Positions 8,067 to 16,533 of a DNA stretch of 64,000 nt are shown piece by piece. Within the stretch, counting starts at the first letter, position 1, and each line of letters opens with the position of its first letter. The notes under the pieces were generated by a model that ran no database searches, was not told where the DNA came from, and saw only the letters and a list, made by a program, of their open reading frames with translations. The stretch covers positions 84,670-148,669 of the forward strand of contig JALGYY010000035.1 in assembly GCA_025782575.1 (NCBI GenBank). The letters run 5' to 3'. Origin of the DNA: a bacterium (lineage in GTDB: Bacteria; Orphanbacterota; Orphanbacteria; Orphanbacterales; Orphanbacteraceae). The position numbers and the translations under genes are program-made.

Positions 8067-8081
8067 CCGGAAGTCTTCCGG
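8067..8081. repeat. Short perfect palindrome upstream of the lipoprotein gene
   Basis: CCGGAAG-T-CTTCCGG, a 7-bp inverted repeat with a single central base, lies in the 163-bp gap between the polyprenyl synthase stop and the lipoprotein start. It could be an operator or simply a small hairpin; there is no T tract to make it a terminator. Confidence 0.3.
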
Positions 8082-8186
8082 CCTCATATGAACAAGACGA
8101 GAGGAACGGGGAAAAGGTTAAAAGAAAATGAATGGGGTGAGAATCGAAACCGGGTCGGGGCTGTGATCAGACGCCTGAGATACGGC

Positions 8187-9224
8187 TTAATGGATCCGGC
8201 TTACTGTGAACCGGCAAAGCTCAGCGAGCCCGTCGCGGTAGGGAGAATCGGGAAACTCCTCGAGAATGGAGAGCGCGAATTCAACATGTTCCTGTGCTGT
8301 CTGAAGTGAGCCCGCGATTCCATTGCTAGCGAGAACCCGGCGAGCGACCTCCTCCAACCGTTCGAGCGGCATGCCCGGTTCATCGACCGGGAGAGAATCC
8401 AGAATCCCGGCGAGTATATCATCATCTTCTCTCGCAAGGATGAGAGGGAGCGTCGTCTTCCCCTCTGCGAGATCGCTGAAATTGCTCTTCCCCATCTCCA
8501 GGCTGGCTCCTGCATAGTCGAGTACATCATCAGAGATCTGAAAGGCAATACCGAGATGATGACCGAATCGTGCCATCGCATCGACCCGATCCTGAGCCAG
8601 TTCTGCCACCATGGCCGCAGATCGGGCGCACCAGGAGAAGAGCGATCCTGTCTTGCATCGCACGATTTCCAGATATTGCTCCCGCGTGAGAGCCCGGTTT
8701 CCCGCCTGCTCCAGTTGAAGCAATTCGCCGAGCACAAGATCTTCCACAGTTTCGCCGAGGTACCTGGCGATTCTGTAATGCCCCGCACCCATCATGATCG
8801 TGAAAGCTCGTGCAAAAATGAAATCACCTACCAGGATGACTTTTTCGTTCCCCCAGATCCGATTGGCCGTCGGCCGACCGCGCCGGACCGTCCCTTCATC
8901 GATCACATCATCGTGGAACAGTGTGGCTGAATGGATCATTTCGCTTACCGCAGCGAGGGTGACGTGCTCCTTCCCGGTATACCCACAGAGTCCGGCTGCC
9001 AGGAAGTGGACGATCGGGCGAATCCTCTTGCCGCCCGCCTCGAGCAGATGACGGACAACCGTTGGCGCGATCGAAAACTGAGCTTGTGTCTGGTCGAGAA
9101 GGAACCGCTCCACCCGCCCGTAGTCCTCGTCGACTACCGCAAACACGCCCTGATCGACGAGTTCCTCGAGCAGGCGCGGGGCATCGAGCCCGGAACGAGT
9201 GAGTGGTTCCTTGTTGATTGCCAT
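8187..9224 (-). CDS. ispB: Polyprenyl diphosphate synthase (octaprenyl/heptaprenyl type)
   Basis: 345 residues, start supported by AGAGGAA upstream. It contains GGKRIRP (about 64-70), the first aspartate-rich motif LFHDDVIDEGTVRRGRP (DDVID, about 105-109) and the second motif ISDDVLDYAG (about 230-238), all in the positions of trans-prenyl chain-elongating enzymes. The residues just before the first motif are small or medium (SATL), consistent with a long-chain product. The likely role is to make the isoprenoid side chain of a respiratory quinone, using IPP and FPP in the cytoplasm. The gene is transcribed alone or with the lipoprotein downstream. Confidence 0.93.
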   Translation of the reverse strand: MAINKEPLTRSGLDAPRLLEELVDQGVFAVVDEDYGRVERFLLDQTQAQFSIAPTVVRHLLEAGGKRIRPIVHFLAAGLCGYTGKEHVTLAAVSEMIHSATLFHDDVIDEGTVRRGRPTANRIWGNEKVILVGDFIFARAFTIMMGAGHYRIARYLGETVEDLVLGELLQLEQAGNRALTREQYLEIVRCKTGSLFSWCARSAAMVAELAQDRVDAMARFGHHLGIAFQISDDVLDYAGASLEMGKSNFSDLAEGKTTLPLILAREDDDILAGILDSLPVDEPGMPLERLEEVARRVLASNGIAGSLQTAQEHVEFALSILEEFPDSPYRDGLAELCRFTVSRIH

Positions 9225-9365
9225 TGTCTGATTCCTCTGGGAGGCCCGATCATCATCGCCGGGATTCTGCTCCCGACCTTTGGAGCATGTAACAAAGTCA
9301 GTTGATCACAAACCGTTATTTTGAGTGATTCCACCCTGCCGGGCAAGCAGAATCTGGAGCGCGTC

Positions 9366-9395
9366 TTGAGTGCGGACCATTGGCTATGGCATAAT
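9366..9395 (+). promoter_or_regulatory. Promoter giving a leaderless transcript of the pentapeptide-repeat gene
   Basis: TTGAGT (9366-9371) and CATAAT (9390-9395) are separated by 18 bases. Transcription would start about seven bases later, at 9402-9403, which is exactly the ATG of the next gene. This argues for a leaderless mRNA and against the upstream GTG at 9370, which falls inside the -35 element. Confidence 0.5.
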
Positions 9396-9402
9396 AGACG
9401 GC

Positions 9403-10488
9403 ATGGAAGAGTGTCAATATCAGGATCCGCGAAACCGCTATCGCTGTTCCGAATCGGCCGGTCCCGGGAAACCGTGGTGCACCTGGCATAGCCCGGAAGA
9501 GATCAAGACCAGAGAAGACGTTCTGGGGGCGATCCTGGAGCGCCGAAACCTGACAGGGGCGTGGCTGGAGGGTGTCGATCTCTCTGGGGCCAACCTGCAG
9601 AATGCCTGCCTCTACGGCGCCGTCCTCCGATTCGCTAATCTGGAGGGAGCGGTCATGAATCGGGTCGATCTCCGGTATGCGGATCTGAGCGGTGCGAATC
9701 TCGACCAGGCCGAACTGGAGGACGCCCTTCTCGAAGGAGCGAATCTCTCGGGCTCATCACTCAGAAGATCGATTCTGCGTTACGCGAATTTGAAGGGGGC
9801 CAATCTGCAGGGATCGAATCTGATCGAAGCCGATCTCCTTAACGCCCATCTCATTCAGGCGAATATGGCCGGATCCAATCTCTGGCTAGCCAAAGGAAGT
9901 CTCGCCAATTTCCTGAAAGCCGACCTCTCCCACTCCAACCTCGAGCAGACCGACCTCGTAGGCGCCAACCTGTCGAATGCCAACTTCGATAATGCGACCC
10001 TTCGTGAGGTCAAACTCGACAGAGCAACGAACTTCGTCAACGTGCGCTACAATCTGAAGACATCATTCAGCCAGATCGATACGACCGCGATCGATCCGGG
10101 ACTCTTCCCCAGCCTCGTGCGGGACATCCGGGACTATCAGTTCATGGCCGAGTTCCACGAAAGACACCCGGCACTTTACTGGATCTGGAAACTGACGTCC
10201 GATTGCGGCCGTTCGCTCAGAAGATGGTGTTCACTCTATCTGGTGCTCGGCGTCCTGTTCGGACTGCTCCGTCTTCTAATGCCGGACGCGATCGACAGTG
10301 CGGGATTGACAGGGTTTTTCAGCCCCTTTTACTATTCACTCACCCATCTCCTGACCCTCGGATGGTCCGGCGGCGTCGCTCTCACTATCTCGGGACAAAT
10401 CCTTCTGCTGGCCGAAACGATGGGCGCCTATCTGCTATTTGGCGGCCTGATATCCATTCTCGTACAGAAGTTCGCCCGCCGGGCATAG
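9403..10488 (+). CDS. Pentapeptide-repeat protein fused to a two-helix channel-like membrane domain
   Basis: 361 residues from ATG 9403. The N-terminus has a small Cys/His cluster (Cys4, Cys15, Cys26, His29, spaced x10, x10, x2) that could hold zinc. About residues 45-215 are pentapeptide repeats (many A-N/D-L-x-x units such as DLSGANL, NLEGAVM, DLRYADL) that would form a right-handed quadrilateral beta-helix. The C-terminus (about 255-361) has two hydrophobic helices flanking FYYSLTHLLTLGWSGG, which resembles the pore loop of two-TM ion channels but without a canonical TVGYGD filter. The architecture suggests a membrane-anchored channel-like protein with a cytoplasmic beta-helix. The ligand and function are unknown. 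Confidence 0.8.
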   Translation: MEECQYQDPRNRYRCSESAGPGKPWCTWHSPEEIKTREDVLGAILERRNLTGAWLEGVDLSGANLQNACLYGAVLRFANLEGAVMNRVDLRYADLSGANLDQAELEDALLEGANLSGSSLRRSILRYANLKGANLQGSNLIEADLLNAHLIQANMAGSNLWLAKGSLANFLKADLSHSNLEQTDLVGANLSNANFDNATLREVKLDRATNFVNVRYNLKTSFSQIDTTAIDPGLFPSLVRDIRDYQFMAEFHERHPALYWIWKLTSDCGRSLRRWCSLYLVLGVLFGLLRLLMPDAIDSAGLTGFFSPFYYSLTHLLTLGWSGGVALTISGQILLLAETMGAYLLFGGLISILVQKFARRA

Positions 10489-10579
10489 CTTCTTCACACT
10501 CGCCAGTCCTCTGTCGCCAGGTTCGGGCTGCGACATAATGGTGGTGCGATTGCAGGGTTCGGATGGTGAGTGTAGAGAG

Positions 10580-11365
10580 TTAGCTTTGAATCAGCAGTTC
10601 GGGCCGGTTGGAAGCGATCCCCTGTACGCCCATCTCCGCAACCTGCTTGATCGAATCCAGGTCATCGACTGTATAGGCGAACACGTGAAAGCCCCATCGT
10701 CTGAGAAGTCGAACGAGCCCGGGAGTCAGCAGGCGATAATAGATCATCACCGCATCAGCTTCCGCCCGCCGAATTTTGCCGAGCCATCTGAGACGCATCA
10801 TTCTTCGCATGATCCAGATCCCGGTCTGCGTGAGCAACCGGCTCTGGCGAAAGCGGCCGGCATCGCACCAGTCCTTGGGTATCGAGATCCCCGTCAGGAT
10901 CTGGGGTTCCAGACTCTTGATCTTCTTGAGGCTCTTTTCAAAGTAGGAACTGACAAGTACCTGATTCTGAACACCCTTCTGCACGAGCAACTTTACGAGA
11001 TCCTCTTCCCCTCCGGGGGACTTCAGATCGATGTTCATGTAGGCCTTTCCCTTGACAATGTCGAGGGCGTCCTGGAGAAGAGGAAATCTCTCAGGGCGCT
11101 TGGCCCTGTGCTTGGCGAGCTCATCCAGTTTCTTTGAGCCGATCCGTCCCCGCCAGAGCGGTATGCTGCGGAGCTTGTCGCTATGGGCGAGCACGAAATG
11201 ATTGTCCACCGTCCGGCGAATATCAAACTCCACCATATCGACGCCAAGTTCTATGGCGTGCTGAAGGGACCGAAGCGTATTCTCCCAGAAGTGGGAGGGG
11301 GCGCCTCGGTGGCCGATCTTAAGCATTCCGTTGTCGGTCAAATCCAATCCTCCGCCGGGCTTCAT
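10580..11365 (-). CDS. Glycerophosphodiester phosphodiesterase
   Basis: Up to 261 residues on the minus strand. The GDPD TIM-barrel motifs are clear: IGHRGAPSHFWENTLRSL (catalytic HRG and the metal-binding E of the EN pair), VEFDIRRT (E-x-D), FVLAHSD (second catalytic His), NIDLKSPG, and a closing FAYTVDD with GIASNRPELL. The enzyme hydrolyses glycerophosphodiesters to glycerol-3-phosphate and an alcohol. The start is uncertain: ATG 11365 has a purine tract too close, TTG 11341 has GGAGGA six bases upstream, and ATG 11326 best matches the family N-terminus (MLKIGHRG). No signal peptide is seen, so it should be cytoplasmic. Confidence 0.9.
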   Translation of the reverse strand: MKPGGGLDLTDNGMLKIGHRGAPSHFWENTLRSLQHAIELGVDMVEFDIRRTVDNHFVLAHSDKLRSIPLWRGRIGSKKLDELAKHRAKRPERFPLLQDALDIVKGKAYMNIDLKSPGGEEDLVKLLVQKGVQNQVLVSSYFEKSLKKIKSLEPQILTGISIPKDWCDAGRFRQSRLLTQTGIWIMRRMMRLRWLGKIRRAEADAVMIYYRLLTPGLVRLLRRWGFHVFAYTVDDLDSIKQVAEMGVQGIASNRPELLIQS

Positions 11366-11424
11366 CCTTCTTCAATGAAAGATCGTCACCAAACCCGGAT
11401 CACGCAAGAGATTCAACGCCTGAA

Positions 11425-11452
11425 TTTATCGGGAGACGCGCCCGGCTGTCAA
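11425..11452 (-). promoter_or_regulatory. Promoter for the glycerophosphodiesterase gene
   Basis: On the minus strand TTGACA (11447-11452) and GATAAA (11425-11430) are spaced 16 bases apart. The transcript would start near 11418, about 50 to 90 bases upstream of the possible start codons of the GDPD gene. Confidence 0.5.
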
Positions 11453-11513
11453 GCTCTTCGACTATCCCTCAAGCCCGTGAAAGTGCTAGTTTTCAATCAA
11501 AAGGAGGATGATT

Positions 11514-12866
11514 TTGAAAATTTTGATCCGGAATTCCCACACGATCGCCCTGCTCGATCTCTCGAAAAGGGAAATCAGGGGGGGATGGATATCGGTCACG
11601 GATGGTGTCATCGACGGAGTGGGCGAGCCCGGGCAGGAACCGGAAGGGCCTTTCGAGGAGATCCTCGACGCTTCAGGCATGGCCGTACTCCCCGGCTTCG
11701 TTAATACTCATCACCATCTTTTCCAGACGTTGACCCGTGCGCTTCCGGGTGCGACGGACGCCGAACTGTTCGACTGGCTGACCACGTTGTACCCGATCTG
11801 GGAGAAAATCAATCGGGATGGTGTGAAGTCCGCCGCCCTCACAGGTATGGCGGAGCTCCTGCTTTCCGGCTGCACCACGACTTCCGATCATCACTATCTC
11901 TTTTCGCGCAACTGCGCCGACCCGATCGACGCGACGATCGAGGCGGCGAAAGAGATCGGCATCCGTTTTCATGCCACCAGAGGAAGCATGTGTCTGTCGG
12001 AAAAAGATGGCGGCCTGCCCCCCGATACTGTCGTTCAGGATGAAAAGACCATCCTTGCTGACTCCCGGCGGACAGTGGAAGAGCATCATGATCCCTCACC
12101 GGGTGCGATGATTCGTGTCGCCCTCGCCCCTTGCTCTCCGTTTTCGGTCACCCGGTCCCTCATGAAAGAGACGGCTGATCTCGCAAGGAGTCTCGACGTT
12201 CATCTCCACACCCATCTCGCGGAAACGAAAGACGAAGAAGATTACTGTATCAAGCACTTCGGAAAACGACCGCTCGACTATCTTGACGAAGTCGGGTGGC
12301 TAGGTGATTCCACATGGCTCGCCCACGGCATCCATTTCGAGAAGGCGGAGATCAGCCGGCTGGGATCCGTCTGTTGCGGCATCGCCCATTGTCCCCAATC
12401 CAATATGCGTCTGGCTTCGGGGATCGCCCCCACTCTTGATCTGATTCGGGCAGGGGTGAGACTGGGGCTCGGCGTGGACGGCTCCGCCTCGAACGATAAT
12501 TCGTCCCTCTCGGCAGAAGCGAGGCAAGCGCTCCTTCTCGGCCGCCTCAAGTACGGCGCCGCCAGTCTGACTGTGGACGAGGTGCTTCGATGGGCAACAC
12601 GCGGAGGGGCCTCCCTACTCGGGAGAGATGATATCGGCCGGATCGAGCGGGGCGCCCGAGCTGATCTCGCTCTCTTCCCGCTCGATGACATCGCCTTCTC
12701 CGGTGCGGGAGACGCGATTGCGGCAATCCTGCTCTGCGGGCCGCTCCGTGTTCACACCCTTCTCGTGGAAGGCCGGATTGTAGTCAGGGAAGGACGGCTG
12801 GAGACGATCGATCTCGGCCGGCTGCTGGAAGCTCATCGAGCCGAGGCCAGGCGGATTCGAGAGTAG
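11514..12866 (+). CDS. 8-oxoguanine deaminase-like amidohydrolase
   Basis: About 450 residues. TTG 11514 is preferred because AAGGAGG lies six bases upstream; the ATG at 11508 abuts the ribosome site directly. Metal and active-site motifs of the amidohydrolase superfamily are present: NTHHHLFQTLTRALPG (about 64-78), TSDHHYLF, HLHTHLAETKDEE, LAHGIHF and GLGVDGSASNDNSSL. The pattern is that of the 8-oxoguanine deaminase/hydroxydechloroatrazine hydrolase group rather than of classical guanine deaminase. The expected reaction is deamination of 8-oxoguanine (or a related purine) to urate. It heads a cluster with ssnA, ygeY, ygeW and yqeB, supporting a role in purine degradation. Confidence 0.85.
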   Translation: MKILIRNSHTIALLDLSKREIRGGWISVTDGVIDGVGEPGQEPEGPFEEILDASGMAVLPGFVNTHHHLFQTLTRALPGATDAELFDWLTTLYPIWEKINRDGVKSAALTGMAELLLSGCTTTSDHHYLFSRNCADPIDATIEAAKEIGIRFHATRGSMCLSEKDGGLPPDTVVQDEKTILADSRRTVEEHHDPSPGAMIRVALAPCSPFSVTRSLMKETADLARSLDVHLHTHLAETKDEEDYCIKHFGKRPLDYLDEVGWLGDSTWLAHGIHFEKAEISRLGSVCCGIAHCPQSNMRLASGIAPTLDLIRAGVRLGLGVDGSASNDNSSLSAEARQALLLGRLKYGAASLTVDEVLRWATRGGASLLGRDDIGRIERGARADLALFPLDDIAFSGAGDAIAAILLCGPLRVHTLLVEGRIVVREGRLETIDLGRLLEAHRAEARRIRE

Positions 12867-12899
12867 CAAGTAGAGAAGAACCGGCGAGCGACTACCGTC

Positions 12900-12908
12900 T
12901 GGTACAAT
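12900..12908 (+). promoter_or_regulatory. Possible extended -10 promoter before ssnA
   Basis: TGGTACAAT forms an extended -10 element (TGn followed by TACAAT) 50 bases before the preferred ssnA start. No good -35 hexamer is found at 16-18 bases upstream, so the site is tentative; it could give an internal promoter for ssnA onward. Confidence 0.3.
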
Positions 12909-12959
12909 GTTCTCCCTGTATGTCTCAGGCCCGGGCGAATGGAGAATAATCGAACAGCC

Positions 12960-14288
12960 ATGTCATCACTTGTCATTTCAGGCGGCATTGTCATCACTCT
13001 CGGTGAAAAGCCCCGGGTCATTCCGAACGGCGCTGTTCGTATTCGAGATGGCGTTATAGAAGAAGTCGGGCTCGCGACGGAAGTCGGAACAGCGGGAGCG
13101 GAGTTGATCGAAGGATCGGGGCAGGTCATTCTCCCCGGTCTGATAAACGCCCATACTCATCTCTACGGAGCCCTTGTACGAGGACTCCCATGGTCGGGCC
13201 CTCCCCCTACATCGTTCCGTGACATTCTGGAGCGTCTCTGGTGGCGCTGGGACAAGCTGCTCGATGCCGATGCCATTCGTCTGAGCGCCCAGGTCGGTAT
13301 GCTCGAAGCTCTTCGCTCGGGAGTCACTACTCTCATCGATCATCATGCAAGCCCGAACGAGATCGACGGCTCTCTCGATCTCATCGCAGGCGCCGCCACG
13401 AAAGTGGGTATGCGGATCGCCACTGCATACGAGGTTTCGGATCGGGACGGCTCCGAGGTGAGAGATCGGGGCGTGCAGGAAAACATCCGCTTCGCCCGGC
13501 GGGTAAGCAAGGAAAAACCGGGGCTTCTCGGAGCGGCGATCGGTGCACATGCTTCGTTCACACTGTCCGATGAATCGCTCTCGCTGCTGGCGGCCGCGAG
13601 GGAAGAGACCGGAGCTCCGATTCATATCCATATGGACGAGGGGACGGAGGACGGCGAGGCATCACGCGCTGCTTCACACAAGTCCACGGCAAGAAGGCTC
13701 GCCGATCGCGGCATTCTTCGAGAAGAGACGATCCTCGCCCACGCAGTGAATATCGATTCGAGTGACATCCCCCTTCTTGCCGAACGGAGAGCATTCGTAA
13801 GTCATCAGCCTCTTTCCAACGGAAACAACGCTGTCGGGCGCGCGCCGATTCCCGCCATGCTGAGCGCCGGTGTCCGGCTTTGTCTGGGGAGCGACGGCAT
13901 GAGCGGCAGCCTCGGTGTTGAAGCCCTGGCAGCCGGTGCGATCCACCGTATGGCCGAGAAGGACGTGACCATTCCGTTCGACCTCCCCTGTCGACTGGCG
14001 TGGGAAGGAAACGCGCAGCTCGCGGCCACATTGTTCGACCCGCCTCCCGGGGTGCTTCGTCCGGGAGCGGCCGGTGATATCGTACTGATCGACTATGATC
14101 CGCCTACAGAGATCAATGAGTCCAACCTCGCCGGGCACTGGTTGCTCGGCATACTGCACGCGCCCGTGAATCGTGTCATCGTCGCCGGTCAGGTCGTACT
14201 TGACGGTGGACGGTTGACTCGAATGGACACGGCAAGGATACTGGCAGATTCGAGAAAATGTGCGGAAAGCCTCTGGCGCCGCTTCTGA
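12960..14288 (+). CDS. ssnA: Putative aminohydrolase SsnA
   Basis: 442 residues from ATG 12960, which aligns with the known SsnA N-terminus (the frame also has an ATG at 12939; neither has a strong RBS). SsnA hallmarks run throughout: GLINAHTHLYGALVRG, LWWRWDKLLD, SGVTTLIDHHASP, ENIRFARR, GAAIGAHASFT, PIHIHMDEG, LGSDGMSGS and a final SLWRR. The family belongs to the amidohydrolase superfamily and is encoded in selenium- and molybdenum-hydroxylase purine-degradation loci of enteric and anaerobic bacteria, where it is thought to hydrolyse a purine-derived intermediate. Its neighbours YgeY and YgeW here are the same partners. Confidence 0.92.
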   Translation: MSSLVISGGIVITLGEKPRVIPNGAVRIRDGVIEEVGLATEVGTAGAELIEGSGQVILPGLINAHTHLYGALVRGLPWSGPPPTSFRDILERLWWRWDKLLDADAIRLSAQVGMLEALRSGVTTLIDHHASPNEIDGSLDLIAGAATKVGMRIATAYEVSDRDGSEVRDRGVQENIRFARRVSKEKPGLLGAAIGAHASFTLSDESLSLLAAAREETGAPIHIHMDEGTEDGEASRAASHKSTARRLADRGILREETILAHAVNIDSSDIPLLAERRAFVSHQPLSNGNNAVGRAPIPAMLSAGVRLCLGSDGMSGSLGVEALAAGAIHRMAEKDVTIPFDLPCRLAWEGNAQLAATLFDPPPGVLRPGAAGDIVLIDYDPPTEINESNLAGHWLLGILHAPVNRVIVAGQVVLDGGRLTRMDTARILADSRKCAESLWRRF

Positions 14289-14325
14289 CGGAAACGAATT
14301 GAATCGAACATTTCAGGAGGAGAAC

Positions 14326-15531
14326 ATGAAGAACGCGGTCCTCGATCGCGCTGCGAAATACGAAAAAAAGGTCGTCCGCTTTCTGCGGGACATCGTGGCG
14401 ATTCCCTCGATGAGCGGGGAGGAGAAGGAAGTCGTAGAGCGTGTGGGCAACGAGATGACCGATCTGGGTTACGACGAGGTCCGTACGGACAAGCTCGGCA
14501 ATGTAATCGGCAGAATCGGAAAGGGGAAGAAGACTATTCTCTTCGACTCCCATCTCGATACGGTCGACATCGGCGATCCGGACAACTGGAGTCATGATCC
14601 TTTCAAAGGAAAACTCGATTCCCGATTCGTCCATGGCCGGGGAACATCCGATAACAAGGGTGGACTCGCTTCGATGGTATATGGAGGACGCGTACTTCGC
14701 GACCTTGCCCTGGACGGCGGCTACACCATTCTCGTCGTCGGCTCGGTCATGGAAGAGGATTGTGACGGCCTCTGCTACAAATCGATGATCGAAGAAGACA
14801 AGACCAGGCCCGACTTCGTCTGCCTCGGAGAGAGCACTAATCTGCGGATCTACCGGGGCCATCGTGGACGGATGGAGATCAAAGTGACCGTCGGGGGAAA
14901 GTCGTGTCACGCGAGTGCACCCCACCGGGGCGTAAATGCCGTCTACAAAATCACGCCGATCATCCAGGGAATCGAAAAACTGAACCGGCGCCTGAAAAAC
15001 GACAAGGATCTCGGCAAGGGAACGATTGCAGTCACTAAAGTCGACTGCCGGACAGCCTCTTTGAACGCGGTACCCGACCAGGCAGTGATCTATCTTGACC
15101 GGCGGCTCACAAAGGGAGAGTCGAAGAAGAGTGCGGTGGCCGAAGTTCGCAAGATCGTCCAGAGAACCGGCAAGGTGGAAGTGCTTACCTATGAGCGGAA
15201 GAGCTGGAAGGGGCATACATTGCCGATGGAGAAGTACTTCCCCACATGGGTACTCCCCGAAGAGCACGATCTTGTTCAAGCAGGAGCCGATGCCTTTCGC
15301 GAGCTCTTCAGCCGTAGACCCAAAATCGACTTCTGGACATTCTCTACGAACGGTGTTTACACGATGGGAATCGCGGGGATTCCGACTATCGGCTTCGGGC
15401 CGTCCGAAGAAAAATTCGCACACTCTCCCCTGGACCGGTGTCCCATTGATCACCTCGTAAAAGCATCGGCGTTCTATGCGGCACTTCCGACAGCACTCCG
15501 AGGCCGTCTGACTTCAAAAGGAAAGAAATAA
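14326..15531 (+). CDS. ygeY: YgeY family M20 metallopeptidase-like hydrolase
   Basis: 401 residues from ATG 14326, with AGGAGGAG nearby. It is an M20-family di-zinc hydrolase: DSHLDTVD (first metal His/Asp), GRGTSDNKGG (bridging Asp), VMEEDCDGL (catalytic and metal Glu pair) and a dimerisation domain beginning MEIKVTVGGKSCHASAP. The match is to the YgeY subgroup linked to selenium metabolism, which is proposed to open or hydrolyse an amide intermediate during purine breakdown. It lies 37 bp after ssnA and 2 bp before ygeW. Confidence 0.93.
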   Translation: MKNAVLDRAAKYEKKVVRFLRDIVAIPSMSGEEKEVVERVGNEMTDLGYDEVRTDKLGNVIGRIGKGKKTILFDSHLDTVDIGDPDNWSHDPFKGKLDSRFVHGRGTSDNKGGLASMVYGGRVLRDLALDGGYTILVVGSVMEEDCDGLCYKSMIEEDKTRPDFVCLGESTNLRIYRGHRGRMEIKVTVGGKSCHASAPHRGVNAVYKITPIIQGIEKLNRRLKNDKDLGKGTIAVTKVDCRTASLNAVPDQAVIYLDRRLTKGESKKSAVAEVRKIVQRTGKVEVLTYERKSWKGHTLPMEKYFPTWVLPEEHDLVQAGADAFRELFSRRPKIDFWTFSTNGVYTMGIAGIPTIGFGPSEEKFAHSPLDRCPIDHLVKASAFYAALPTALRGRLTSKGKK

Positions 15532-15533
15532 GA

Positions 15534-16529
15534 ATGACATTTCAAGTGCCGGACCATCTCAAGGGCCGTGACTATATTGAGACGAGCGATTGGACAGTAG
15601 AAGAGATCAACACGGCACTCGAAGTTTCGAGCGATCTGAAGCGCCGGTTCAAGAATGGCGAACCGACCAGATGCCTCGTGGACAGAACAATCTTCCTGTT
15701 TTTCTTTGATAAGTCGACCCGTACGAGAAACTCGTTCGAAGCGGGGATCACGCAGCTCGGTGGCCACGCTCATTTTATTGACGCCGAAACGAGTCAGGTA
15801 TCCCACGGCGAGAGCCCACGCGATACGGGGATCATCCTTTCCCGTTACGGCCATGGCATCGCCATTCGCCATGATCTCGTCCCGGGCGAGGGGAACAGCT
15901 ACATGCGTGAAGTGGCGGAACATGCCGACAAACCGGTGATCAACATGCAGTGCGACGTGGATCATCCCTGTCAGACACTGGCCGATCTCATGACGATCCG
16001 TGAGCGTTTCGGGGACGATCTCCAGGGAAAGAAGATCGCCGTCTCCTGGGCCTATGCGCCGTCCTACGCCAAACCGATGTCGGTTCCCCAGGGGTTGATC
16101 ATGCTGATGACCCGTTTCGGCATGGACGTCACCCTCGCCCACCCGCCGGAATTCGAGCTCATGCCTCATACTATGCAGAGAGCGGAAAAGAACGCTTCGG
16201 AATCGGGCGGCCGGTTCAGGGTAGTGAAGACCATGGAAGAGAGCTTCGATGGAGCGCACATCGTGTATCCCAAAAGCTGGGGTTGCCACGATCTCTTTCA
16301 TGAGCCGGAAAAATCGCTCGAGGTCGGGAGGAAGTACACCGACTGGATCTGTGATGAAGAGAAGATGAAGCTCACCGATTCCCAATCGCTCTACATGCAC
16401 TGTCTGCCGGCGGATCGAGGGAGCGAGGTTACCGACGAAGTGATCGACGGTCCCCATTCGATCGTGTTTGACGAGGCGGAAAACCGGCTTCATACGGCCA
16501 AGGCGCTCATGGCGCTCACGATGGAATAA
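15534..16529 (+). CDS. ygeW: Knotted carbamoyltransferase YgeW
   Basis: 331 residues. Carbamoyl-phosphate-binding residues are seen in FFDKSTRTRNSFEAG (STRTR), the HPCQTLADL motif and HCLPADRG. The overall sequence is that of YgeW rather than ornithine carbamoyltransferase; in YgeW-type clusters the enzyme is thought to run in the phosphorolytic direction, cleaving a carbamoylated purine-ring fragment to give carbamoyl phosphate for ATP synthesis. It is shorter than E. coli YgeW (about 396 residues), missing part of the N-terminus. It sits between ygeY and a PLP enzyme, as in purine-catabolic loci. Confidence 0.9.
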   Translation: MTFQVPDHLKGRDYIETSDWTVEEINTALEVSSDLKRRFKNGEPTRCLVDRTIFLFFFDKSTRTRNSFEAGITQLGGHAHFIDAETSQVSHGESPRDTGIILSRYGHGIAIRHDLVPGEGNSYMREVAEHADKPVINMQCDVDHPCQTLADLMTIRERFGDDLQGKKIAVSWAYAPSYAKPMSVPQGLIMLMTRFGMDVTLAHPPEFELMPHTMQRAEKNASESGGRFRVVKTMEESFDGAHIVYPKSWGCHDLFHEPEKSLEVGRKYTDWICDEEKMKLTDSQSLYMHCLPADRGSEVTDEVIDGPHSIVFDEAENRLHTAKALMALTME

Positions 16530-16533
16530 GGGA

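Noticed and set aside
14176-15453. A 425-codon minus-strand frame opposite ygeY
   Set aside because: It is antisense to a recognisable M20 hydrolase and shows no family features.
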